A stretch of 64,000 nucleotides of DNA from Pempheris klunzingeri (taxonomy: Eukaryota; Chordata; Actinopteri; Acropomatiformes; Pempheridae): positions 7,578,721 through 7,642,720 of the forward strand of contig NC_092027.1 of assembly GCF_042242105.1 (NCBI RefSeq), read 5' to 3'. Of this stretch, positions 11,401-21,592 are shown in pieces. The notes under the pieces were generated by a model. The model did no database searches and was not told the DNA's origin. It saw nothing but the letters and a program-made list of their open reading frames with translations. The position numbers and the translations under genes are program-made. Position 1 is the stretch's first letter. Every line of letters begins with the position of its first letter.

Positions 11401-13516
11401 CACTCCACTCTGGCCCTCTATGGTGATCTCTAGTGACACCACAGAGTAAACTGGAGCACTCTGTGAAAGCTGATTCATGCCTGTACTGACTCTCAGCAGC
11501 ATCACACGGACACGCCAGCTCTGCTGATGCAGCAACGGTGTGACTCTTCTGCAGAGTTTCAGGAGGGATTGTGGTTTCGAGTCCCTCTTCTCTCTGAAAA
11601 TCAGACACCTTTACAATCTGTCCCCCCACCTCTGAATCTTTTTCTACACCCAGCTCCCTCTCTAAACTTCTCTTGCCTGTCGGGCGCTTTGCCTCTCTTT
11701 CAGCTCTTGCTTTGCCGTCCTGCCTGATCGGTACTCTTCTAGCAAACGAGATTCCCTCTGTGTTTTTGACAGATGCCACTGTGAACCCCTCGTCTCCGTC
11801 TGCATCACTTGCCTTTTCGGCGGCCCTTCTGTCAACCGGCTCGACTTTCTTAACCTCACTAGTGTGTTGGATGGACATTTCTGGGGAAGATTTTCTCCTC
11901 TGCATGAGACACCCCTTTTCATCCTCATTCTTTAACTGTCTCTCTCTCTGCTTCCCAAACCTGTCTTTGTCAAAAAGGCTTGAGCACCCCAGTTTGATCC
12001 TCCCTGCGGTGTCCGTCCCTAAGCCTGCTACCTCGACCAATCTGTCTGAGTGTATCCTCTCATGCATTTTCCTGTCATGACACCCATCTTCACCTAAACC
12101 ATTCTCCTTGGCACAGACGACACGATCAGAGAAGCTACGCGAGCGTTTTGGCACACCTTTCGACAGCATATTCCTCCCGTCTCCCTCAGGCTGTTGGTCA
12201 TCCTCATCTTCTGAGAATTTTCTCCTCCCGGGTCGGAGGAAATTATCAGAGCTTTTGGACCGAGATGGAGGCTTGGGGTGCTGTCCGAATTTACTCAGCA
12301 GCTGGCTGACCCTCCCTCCTCTGTCAATAAACACATTATCATCCAAGCTGCCCTTCCTGTCTTCTTTAATGACTGTCGCCTGGCCCCACGGTCTCTCTTT
12401 CTCTTTTTCTCTCAGCCAGGACATGTCTGTTCTGAGCTCCCTGCCCATACTCTCCCTCCTTCCATCCATGCTGCACTTCACCTCTCCATCCTCTCTACCT
12501 GAACCCTTCCCTCCACCTCCACCCCCTACTGGATTCCTCTCTTCGGTGCTTGCCACAGGCTTTATGATCAGAACCTCAGAGGCTCGGATCTCTGTGACGC
12601 TCCCTCCTCCAGCCAGTATCTCCCTCAGGTCCATCTTCATGCCTCTCTTCCCCTGCGGCTCCTCCTCGGGCCTCTCCCTCTCTGCCTCCCTCCACCTACC
12701 CCTCCTCTCATCACTGCTCTTCCTGTCCTGCTCGATAATGATGATATTGTCGGCTCGGATGGTCCGAAGACAGGGGGCGAGGGGAGAAAACGAACTAGAC
12801 TGTGGATCTGCCTCTTTTTCCTCCTCATCTTTTCTTACTTTAAGGAATTCCCACTCCCTGCCTGCGTCTTTAATCGAGTCTTTCCGTTGGATTTGATCTT
12901 TTTCCCAACCATCCATGCTATTCTCTCTTTCTCTTCCTCGACTCCTGTCCCTAACCCTGTCTTTTTCCCGTCCCTCACTTACATCTCTGAATCTCTCTAT
13001 TTTCACTTCTATATCTCTTCCTGACTCCCCATCTTGACCCCTGGGGCTCGATTTGTCTTTCTCCCTCTCTTTAACTTCTGCTTCATTCCCTAGCTCTGCA
13101 TCCCTGCCCTTCTTCCATGAACTCTGCGTGCGAATAAATGGGTTTTCATGGACTGGAACTATAGTTTCTACAGACACCTGACTTGCTGCTTTGAGGTCTG
13201 CATCCAGCCATTGGCCTGAATCTGGACTAAGTGACAGTTCACTCCCCAAATTGACTGTAGCAAAGCTGTCTGTGTCACTCAGGCCATCGGACGGAGATCT
13301 GACGTCCACCTGCAGCAGACAGACGTCTCTCTCCTTTTCTCTGTCACCAAAACTGTCCTGCTTCGCCTTCCTCCGCTGGATGATCCCTCGCTTCCAGGCG
13401 GGCATGCTAGCAAATTTCTCCTCCTCCGCTTTTTCTCTCCTCTCTCGCTCCTCCTCCTCTCTCCTCTTTTTCTCCAGCAGGAGTTGCTTCCATTCAGGCA
13501 AAGACGAGACAGACAT
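5474..13516 (-). CDS. ppp1r18: Phostensin/taperin family protein (PP1 regulatory subunit 18-like), 1413 aa
   Basis: Vertebrate phostensin binds protein phosphatase 1 and actin filament ends; taperin is its hair-bundle relative. There are two coding exons: 9536-13516 (1327 codons) and 5474-5734 (86 codons plus stop). They are joined in phase 0 by a GTGAGT donor (9530-9535) and a CAG acceptor. Residues 5-50 carry two WK motifs, LPEWKQLLLEKKRREEE and MPAWKRGIIQRRKAKQ, as at the phostensin N terminus. Next come VHENPFIRTQSSW, the taperin-like blocks IRADNIIIIEQ and IRASEVLIIKP, and GGRVSQLLSKFG. A long charged, disordered middle includes STPAKSTPAK-type repeats. The C-terminal box is KKKYPTVEEIEVIGGYQNL and then, across the junction, KVCF, a PP1-docking RVxF-type motif, followed by CEYPSETS. 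Family membership is secure. The choice of phostensin over taperin rests on the neighbouring nrm gene. At 1413 aa it is about twice the mammalian proteins. Confidence 0.85.
5735..9535 (-). other. Single coding-region intron of the ppp1r18-like gene (3.8 kb)
   Basis: The intron is bounded by a GTGAGT donor and a TTTCCAG acceptor on the minus strand. I recognise no exon, RNA gene or clear transposon inside. The open frame at 6446-6901 on the plus strand has no family resemblance I can see. Confidence 0.7.
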
Positions 13517-13579
13517 AACAGAAAAGGTGCTGGGTTTTGGGCAAGGTGGTGCTTGTTCTTTAAAACCCCTGGGGATGAT

Positions 13580-14170
13580 CTGTAAATAAGGAAATGTGTA
13601 AAATCATTTTTTTCTCTCAACCATGTTAAAGGCAGGTGTAGGCTACATCACCTGGGACATCATACAAACTATTTTACTACAAACTCCACAAGTGTAATAT
13701 TAAGTTGATAGGTATTTTCAGTGTTTATTAGCAGACTGAAAGATACAAATCGATGCAGAGTCACGTGGTGGGTCAACACTAGCCTGCAGTCCTAATTTAT
13801 CCTTTCATCCAAAAATAATACACATTAGACACAAGCAACAGAAACTCACTCTCTACTTTGCTGTGATATTCATGATGAAAAGGTTAAATGAAACTCACCA
13901 AAAACCCAGTTTGTGCAGAGATGTGACTATATCGGCTCCGACTTTTCAGTTGTCATCTCCACTTGCGCGTCTTGGCTGTGCGTAATGCGCTCCACTCCTC
14001 GACAGAAAACCTCCCCCGACAGTGACAAACAGATTTAATGATCCTGTCAAAACGGAGGATTTAAAAACGCTGTCCGACCCAGTTAAATCACTCCCGCAAC
14101 CTGACTGCGCGTCGGAGCATGAGAGCACCTCCGTCGTCGGTATAGTAGTAAATATTTCCAGCTTCGGAGC
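13580..14170 (-). promoter_or_regulatory. Likely 5'UTR intron and first exon region of the ppp1r18-like gene
   Basis: Upstream of the start codon there is a good acceptor (TTATTTACAG, ending near 13583). About 310 bases further there is a donor (GTGAGTTTC near 13890-13900). A non-coding first exon spliced into the coding exon is therefore likely. GC content rises over 13,930-14,130, consistent with a promoter. This is inferred from splice consensus only. Confidence 0.4.
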
Positions 14171-14338
14171 GGCAGCACGGTAATCCGATAATTACATTAA
14201 ATTCCGTCAGGAGAGTTTAGTGGCACACACCATATTGTCGGACCTAAGAAAAGGCGTTTAAAGTACATAGCCGTCTGCCCGGGCACCAACCCCCAACCCT
14301 CCCCTCCCTCCACCCTCGTCTCATCCCTCCGTCCTGCA

Positions 14339-14395
14339 GGGCTAATTGGAGAGGAGGAGGAGGGTGAGGAGGAGGAGGAGGAGGGTGAGGCTGTG
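14339..14395. repeat. (GGA)n-rich purine tract
   Basis: An imperfect GGA/GGT trinucleotide run of about 50 bases sits upstream of the ppp1r18-like gene. It is low-complexity sequence; the frame it opens on the minus strand is not convincing as coding. Confidence 0.8.
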
Positions 14396-14836
14396 AAGCG
14401 GGCTGTGCTGTCAGAAGGGCAGAGCTCAGAGCTGCAGGGGTTTACCTCAGATAGCCGAAGCACCAACCTCCCTATGACATGATTTAAAAACCACTTCAGC
14501 CCTGATTATTTACATTATCTAATGTCAGGACATAACACTGAGACACTGACAGGAGTCTAATCTACATGTTGATAACTTTAACATGATAAATGAGTCTCCT
14601 TAGTGAACAACAAATGCATATTTACCTGCAGGTTAGCTGGTGTTCCCTCTGGAGAACATAACTGACCTTATTCTTCCACTGATCCATGCTGGAGGCTTTA
14701 ATCACGCAAACAGAAGTCAAATCAAGCAGTTGTTTAAACATATTTCACCTAAATTATATGGGATTAATGTTCAATTACAAATTGCATGGTGTAGTCTCCA
14801 GAGATGCAGCCATTTCTCTGTTCTTGTATATCCTCT

Positions 14837-14838
<2 letters not shown>

Positions 14839-14887
<49 letters not shown>
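14839..14887. repeat. (CA)n microsatellite
   Basis: A CA run of about 24 units with one AA interruption, in the intergenic stretch between the ppp1r18-like gene and nrm. Confidence 0.97.
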
Positions 14888-15639
14888 TCTATACACACTC
14901 AGTCAATTTTTGTTGAAACAGTCCAATAAAAGTGTTGATTCAACTTAACGATCATTTTAGAGGCTGTAGTTTGTGGTGCTGTTGAATTGTATTGCCTTAT
15001 TCTGGCAGGTGGTTCTATTATTTTGTCCACACTGTTTACACCAATGATGGCAGGGTGAATCGGAGAAACACGTATACATTGTATAATACAGTATAAGTCC
15101 AGCCTCCAAAATGATCACACAGTGTAATAAAAAAATAATATAGAAATATGCAAATAAACCCAAAGTAGCTTCTCAAACCTTGGCTCTTATAAATAAACAA
15201 CACATCTGATAAGAGGACATAAACAGAACACCACACCTACAGCGTACTATGTTTAATTAACATGGTGATGAAATATCAACAGTTACTACTACCACAGTGC
15301 AGATATGGAAAAACTAAAACTGACATGCAAAAAAATCAAAGACTACAGTACTTTGAAATTAGAAAAGCAATGACATCTTTAGGAAAATACTTTTCACGGG
15401 TTACTTAGATCACAATATTACTGTTAATGGGTTTCCAACACAATATAAAGATACTGAGGAAATAAATACACATTCTCAGAAATTCAACAACACTTGTTTT
15501 TCATTTTAGCTGCAAATTGCGGAAAACAAAGCTGCATTTCTGTTGCTTTTTCCAGTGTGAAATCTACGACATTCTTTTTCGAGGATAAATAAAACTAAAA
15601 TTAGTGAGCAGAGAAATACAGCGTACCTGCAGTGGACAC

Positions 15640-16260
15640 ATAGAACATAAAAGCCTACAAAAATATATACGATGTTTCTAGCCAGGAGGCTTTCTGTTGC
15701 TCTTCTGTAAAAGCTGAGATGAGAACTTGGCACGGGAATTTGGCTTTCTTAATTTTCCTGCAGAAATACGGCCATTTCTGAGCTTCCCTTAGCAAGGTGG
15801 AGATGTGAGAGGACCATGAAAGGCTCTCTTTGATGCTGATTCCCAGGAACCTAAAACTGTCAACCTGCTCCACCTCAGCCCCACTAATGTAGACAGGTGA
15901 GAGTCTTTGCCTCTTTTTTTCTAATATCAATGAGCAGCTCTTTGATGTTGCTGATGCTGAGCAGTATGTTGCTTTTTTGTGCACTACTCTGCTTTGATTT
16001 CTTCCTGATATGAATTGTTGATGATGGTGGTATCATCTGAAAAATTCACAACAGAGTCAGAGATTGCAGTCATGGATGTAAAGCGGGATCAAGAGGGGGC
16101 AGAGTACACAGCCCTGGGGGACTCCGGTATTCAACACTATGGTGGAGGAGGGGTCCTCCAGTCAAGACTGTCTGTGTGGAAGTCCAATATCCAGTTATGT
16201 GTATCACTCAAACCCGGAGTGGTAAGTTCATGGGGGAGATTGAACTGAATGCTGAGCTGA
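15640..16260 (-). mobile_element. Decayed LINE fragment (reverse transcriptase domain)
   Basis: On the minus strand, translated pieces match a fish non-LTR reverse transcriptase in order. At about 16080-16140 is NTGVPQGCVLCPLLIPLYIH (the polymerase motif GxPQGCVLSPLLF). At about 16000-16050 is FSDDTTIINNS, the catalytic YADD-type box. At 15655-15984 is the C-terminal segment VDSFRFLGISIKESLSWSSH followed by ISTLLREAQK. At least two in-frame stops lie upstream of the first motif, and the frame shifts, so the copy is not functional. The 5' end and endonuclease domain are missing, as in most truncated LINE insertions. The family is L2/Rex-like by pattern, and the exact clade was not determined. 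Confidence 0.85.
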
Positions 16261-16900
16261 GATAAACAGCACTCTGATGCATAATTTCTACATGTTTTCA
16301 GCATTATCCTGTGAAATTTCAGCTGCAATTTTGGATACACGTGTCTCTGACGTAGCCGTTGTTATTTTTAAGGTGTCCTCTGTAGTTCTGTTGGTTCTGA
16401 ATTCAAACTTGTGAGAGTCCCGACTGGTTGGGATGTTGTCAGAGCACTTCATTGTAGCAAAAAGAAATGAAAAACTTGGAGGGTGTTACTGTTAAGTGTA
16501 AATTATGATATATAATATCCATTTTCTACCTAAATTCAATCACAGTATAGAGATATCCTCAAAAATATAACCATTACATTACACTGACTCATGATTTTAA
16601 CAAGTGCCGCTGTTTAATTTAATACCAGCCATGTTTAGACTCTGATATGTACTCAAAAGTAGAAGGTGTTGAATGTTAAATTAAATGGTGGAAAAAAAAA
16701 ACTCTCCCTTTCTAAAATGCAAGTGAAAAAAGCATTTTAAAAATACAGTGTCTAGGCAAGTGTTGTAATTTCCCTTAGCACTAAATGACCAGAGCAGTTT
16801 TGTTCTGTTCTCACTCAGCACAGCAGATAAAAACATATCTGGTCAATATGAAGGCAGCAGTCACATCACAGCAGTAAGAAGAGCTTCCCTTCACTTTACA

Positions 16901-19900
16901 TCACTTCTCCTTGTGGTCGCCAGCGTTGGCGCTGCCCCGGTGTGGCTCGGCCAGGAGCTGCAACTTGCTGTTAAACTGGCCGCAGAGGTAGGCTAAATCC
17001 TGTTTGTCCAGAGAGTGTGCCAGGGCCAGGTAGGCCGACAGAGTCCCCGCCAGCAGGAGTCTGTCCAGGGACAAAGCAGGCAGCAGCCACAGCACGACGC
17101 CCAGCTCCAGGCACACCGGGTGGCGGAGGTGAGAAAGGAGACGCTGGGCGCGAGGCGACTTCTGAGACAGGGGGTCCCCTAGACCGAGACACTCGTAATA
17201 CACCTGAGAGAGCAGAGGGGGACCAGAGAGATGATAACCAGTCAGTCTGTTTAGCGGTTTTCATAATTACTGTCACAGATTAAAGTGTCACACTCCAATT
17301 TGATCTTTTTAATATGTTGCTGTTTTGATCCAAATTAGAATATTAATCGTGGATGAAGATGCAGAAGGATGTGGACTTAGCTGTTGAATTAATTAGCTGC
17401 TGAATTAACTGAGATGTTTATCTGCTTGATGTTTTTAACTGAGCCTGATGACATTTGTCTGGTGCACAACATTTGGGGTCAGAGGTTCATTTCTGACAGA
17501 CACCCACACCACAGATGGGTAGTAATTAGATTATCATCAACTTAAAGTCTCCCCAGATGTACACACATATTTAAATACATACACACAGTATGCACCAGAG
17601 TTATTGTAGTTCCAGAGTGTGTTTGCTCATTTCAGTTTAGTTTTTATTGTTTAAAAATGTTTTGTTTCATTATTAGCTCTAATTTGTTTTTACATTGATA
17701 TGGGGAGTATTTTTCAGGGGCTGATTTAAGAAGTTCAGAATTGGTATTACAACATAATCTCAACACTTAGTGACGGCAGCCAGTCATGTAGACGTCTCAG
17801 TCTCAATAAACATGTGCACCAAAGCCTCCTCAGACTTGTTGTGCTGACAGATTTAACTAAATTGACAAATACTAAGACTAAAGACATGCCCGATATATTT
17901 TCATTTTATTTTAGTTAATTTTGTAGATCATTTCAGATAGATTTTCTTTTTTTAAAGTCTAATTTTTATTGCTACTTCAGTACACTAAAATGTTTTTTGT
18001 AACTCAGACTCATTATTGTTAATATTCACAGATATTTTTAATTTATTTTTCACCAAGATTTATGTTCTCAGATGTTGTTGTTGTTGAGAGGACAAAAGAG
18101 CAGCTGATCATACTGCAGATCAGCCAGAGCCCTTGAAGTTGTTGAGAAAAGAATAAAAATTGCAACTATTGAACTTTTGTTTTGCAAAATGCCATTTTCA
18201 CTTGCTGTTTAACATTTCAATTAATGGGGCGCCTGGTGGCCTAATGGTTAAAATGAATAGCATATCACAACATCCAAGGTTTGCTTCCACCTGGGGATCT
18301 TAATCATACGTCATACCCCTTCTCTCTTTGTTTGCGTCAACTCTTTTCTGTCACAGAGACTAAATATATCCCGCTAATGAAGCCCTGGTTACCTGCTTGA
18401 TGCCCAGCAGTTCTGGGTAATCAAAGATCATGAGGATGCTGCAGATTATCGCCCAGCAGAGGAAGTGCAGAGCGAAGCAGAGCAGAGGGAACCAGATACT
18501 CCAGGGTGCATGACGCACTGACCAAAGACAGGGGGCGCCGACCACAGGCTGCCAGCAACGCATCAGGATCTAAAAGGAGGAAAGAGTGTAACTGCCATAC
18601 CTATCCACTTACTGTTCATTACAGCAATAAGAGCAGCATTTTACATGCTTTGAGAGTCGGTGCTGCTGTACCTGCAGTGCCAGTGCAGTGGTGAAGCAGT
18701 AAGCCGTCCTGTTCAGGGCCCCCAGCACTGACTGCAGGGCCTGTTTGACAGGTGACCAGGCAAGCAGGCTGTGCTGTGTGGTGAAGAGAGCCAGCAACCC
18801 CAGATCCACAACAAGAGACCTGAGCACAGAGCTGTCCTGCAGGGCTACCGACCACGGTATGGAGTCTGAGGTGAAGGAAAACAACAGGAGAAAGGCCACC
18901 TCAATTTCTGATCACCAGTTTCATTTGCACTTTGAATATTGTCATGACTTCTGTTTATATCTAGCATTAAATATAGTTATGAGAAAAATAATTTGTCATA
19001 GTTATTGTTATTTATTGTACAAACTCAACAAGTGTCTGCCATTTATTTAAGTCTTTAAATTCAAATGAATAAAATCTAACATGTAGAGTGAAGCTAAAGT
19101 TTCTATATCATATATATCATCAAGCTGCACAAGCCACACAATAATAAAAAGTGATTTGCATATGTGCAGTAGAAATGCAGAATAGATTTCATTACAGTAC
19201 ATACATCCATACAGTGTAAACTGTTACCTAGTATCAATACATTATATCAACAGAATGCACAAATTAAAACTAAAACCACTGGTTTGGCCTGGCTTTATCC
19301 TGCAGTACAACAAAATACACGTTAAGTGTGATTTGGGGAGGACATCAGGGTTTTTGCATTCTGCAGCCGACCAGCCGTGTCCTGATGATACACCATGATG
19401 AAGGCGCTAAGAACACGCCTGCACTCAAGTATTAAATATGTAGTTGTCTATAAACGATACATAGCGATACATAACCCAGGACACTCCAAATAGAGTTCCG
19501 CTACACTACGGACCTCTTCTACTGTAATTCTAACTAAGAGTTAGTCCTCGCCAACTCGAATTCGAATGTGATGACGCATTAGGGTTCGAGTTAGACCCGG
19601 AGCGTTCGAAGGGTTCTGGGCTCGAATACTGTTACACTGTTCAGAGCAGTTTATCCTTTTATTAGTGTTCTCACTTTATTCCTGCATTCCGGCGATAATT
19701 TTACACAAATTAATACAAAATCACTGAAAAACTCCATCACAACAGACCCAACAAAATGGAAAGATAAAAGGCTGACGGCGGAAAACGTTTGCGCCCAACG
19801 TGGGGCTCGAACCCACGACCCTGAGATTAAGAGTCTCATGCTCTACCGACTGAGCTAGCCGGGCGCTGTGCTACAACTACTAGCCATAATCATTCTGCTT

Positions 19901-20330
19901 ATTGTGCTCATTTCCATACCAACTACTGGTACATTTATGCTAATTCAAGTTGGTTGAGTTGCGGTGATCTTTTTCCTCACCAAAAGCCCATAATTTCATT
20001 CATATTATAAAAAATCCAATATGGTGCAGCCACTGTTACATCCTACCTGACTCATGGACCGTCTCTTGCCCCGAAGCCGTTTCATGTTAGCTACTTTTCA
20101 CTAATAACCCCTCCAACAAAGTTAGCTAGTTAACTTCTCCTGGTCTCTTTCCAGCTGCAGCTTCCGTGCGGACGCTTACCTTGACAGAGTGTCGTCTCCC
20201 CCGTGATGTTATGGTAAATGGCTCGAAATGATACAAACCGAATTAAGTCTGCACCGGATATGAAAACAAACGCAAAGTTTAGCAGGGACACGGTGCAGAG
20301 AGCCCAACCACGTACCGTGACTGACGCCAT
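16901..20330 (-). CDS. nrm: Nurim (inner nuclear membrane protein), 274 aa, four exons
   Basis: Nurim is a multispanning inner nuclear membrane protein whose fold resembles isoprenylcysteine methyltransferases. The coding exons are 20180-20330 (50 codons plus 1), 18672-18865, 18393-18569 and 16901-17203. All have GT/AG ends and keep frame, totalling 825 nt. Hallmarks are IFVS/LIRFVS in exon 1, the block [17 protein letters not shown] in exon 2, [18 protein letters not shown] and [11 protein letters not shown] in exon 3, and [20 protein letters not shown] then RHPVCLELG and [12 protein letters not shown] in exon 4. These line up with human nurim (262 aa) throughout, including the QH and RHP residues. 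Several hydrophobic spans are visible. The start is the first ATG and gives the expected short N terminus. A tRNA-Lys gene sits in intron 1 and a SINE piece sits just after the exon 3 donor. nrm next to ppp1r18 repeats the human 6p21.33 order. Confidence 0.95.
18226..18357 (+). repeat. tRNA-derived SINE fragment in nrm intron 3
   Basis: The copy begins GGGGCGCCTGGTGGCCTAAT, whose TGGCCTAATGG segment looks like a polymerase III A box, and continues into a TCTCTCTTT/CTGTCAC tail. This follows a fish SINE I recall: 'GGGGCGACCTGGTGG... CTCTCTCTCC... CTGTCACTATC'. The end falls about 30 bases from the nrm exon 3 splice donor. Confidence 0.65.
19792..19864 (-). tRNA. tRNA-Lys (anticodon CTT)
   Basis: The minus-strand sequence gives a full 73-nt cloverleaf. 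The acceptor stem GCCCGGC pairs with GTTGGGC (with G-U pairs) and is followed by discriminator G. The D arm is GCTCAGTCGGTAGAGC. The anticodon arm TGAGA-CTCTTAA-TCTCA carries anticodon CTT, and the T arm is GTGGG-TTCGAGC-CCCAC. No intron is present. A TTTT run lies about 6 nt past the 3' end (AAAA at 19782-19785 on the plus strand), fitting a polymerase III terminator. The gene lies within nrm intron 1 and on the same strand. It looks intact rather than a SINE relic, because both flanks are unlike SINE bodies and the stems are fully paired. Confidence 0.96.
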
Positions 20331-21480
20331 TGCAATCAGTATTTATCTTCATTTAGGAACTTCCAGCGGAGTTTCTTCCGGGACGGGAGTCTGTTGTAGT
20401 ACCGGAAACTGACACACGGTGTCGCTGCTGTGTGGGACAACCAGTAGGTGAGAGTGCATAAATATCTGTGCTGCAAAAGTAGCACAGGAGACATGTGAGG
20501 GTTTCATTTCACTTACACGCCATCCCCTACAAGTCAAGGCAACATGATAATGCATGCACATTTCATTCGGTTGTTTCCATAAAATAGAATACATTACAAT
20601 ATACAGTATACAAATTTATTAAGATGAGATGAGGTGAGCTTTTATTAGTCCCAGAGTGGGGAAATAGTTGCAACAAAAGTGGGCAACAAAAGAAGAGCAT
20701 CAATAAAACAATAAATGAGCACTACATGCAGTATAAACAATTGACATAAGCTGAAATGATAAGATTGCACATGGGAGATGTGGCATTGGTACCGCACATT
20801 GAAGAACAAAGTGAAGAGTGAAGAATTGCGCATTATGAAGTATTATTACATTATGAAGTGAGGTTTCTTTGAATGAATATATTGCAAAAACACACATATA
20901 CTGTCCACCAGAGAGGAAAATTGTCTTAAGTTCACCAAAACATTAAGAAAATGCAGGACAAATATGGCGACAAAACAACACTGAGGTGTAAAACTAGTAT
21001 TAATACAATAAATGTGTACGCAATATAGTACAGTATACAGTTCATTGTAATACTGAGACATTTCCTCTCTGTGTTGTGCTAAAAAAAGAACATAGAATAT
21101 CAATAGATAGAATAAAATACTTTGGAGCAAGATTTGTGGATAGATTTTTTTAATTTAACATTATACGACTCTCACAGACTCTGTGGACTAGACATATTTA
21201 TGTTTTTATCCACATAATTTAGTCTGTATTAACACAAGGATCAAGGAGCTGTTTTCATGGTGTTTGAAGATGAACCAAAACGTACCTTAAAGACAACAGA
21301 AAGGAGGTTTTCATTGCATTGAAACGTGCAATAATGGCGCCATAGTATGAGGTGGAAATGCAAGTCTCCAGTCTGACACCCATTAAATGACACCCTGACC
21401 TAATTTCTAAAGCATTCCATGCAGACCACAACGCTAACAAGAAATAGGGAGGACAGAGCAGCGTGCTTCGAGTGTGGATC
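20331..21480. other. Spacer between nrm and the limd1-like gene, with a probable retroposon-derived stretch
   Basis: The first 100 bases or so are the nrm 5'UTR and promoter. From about 20640 to 21130 the sequence opens with CTTTTATTAGTCCCAGAGTG GGGAAAT, a phrase I recall from the ends of fish interspersed repeats, and continues as AT-rich text without genes. Nothing coding was recognised between 21180 and 21480. Confidence 0.45.
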
Positions 21481-21493
21481 TATGTGGAGAGAC

Positions 21494-21499
21494 TTTATT
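21494..21499 (-). terminator. Polyadenylation signal AATAAA of the limd1-like gene
   Basis: TTTATT on the plus strand reads AATAAA on the minus strand, about 95 nt after the stop codon. It supports the early end of the reading frame being the true transcript end. Confidence 0.5.
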
Positions 21500-21592
21500 A
21501 CAGAGAGAAGATTGTGTAAAATGCTCCAGAATCATCACAAAACAAAACCAGCAGAATAGCACAGACAGGTGTATGTGAGCCTGCTCCTGTCC

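Noticed and set aside
12108-12896. Long plus-strand open frame (262 codons)
   Set aside because: It is antisense to the large ppp1r18-like exon. Its Ser/Leu/Pro-rich text is what a charged, AG-rich coding strand gives in reverse, and it has no family motif.
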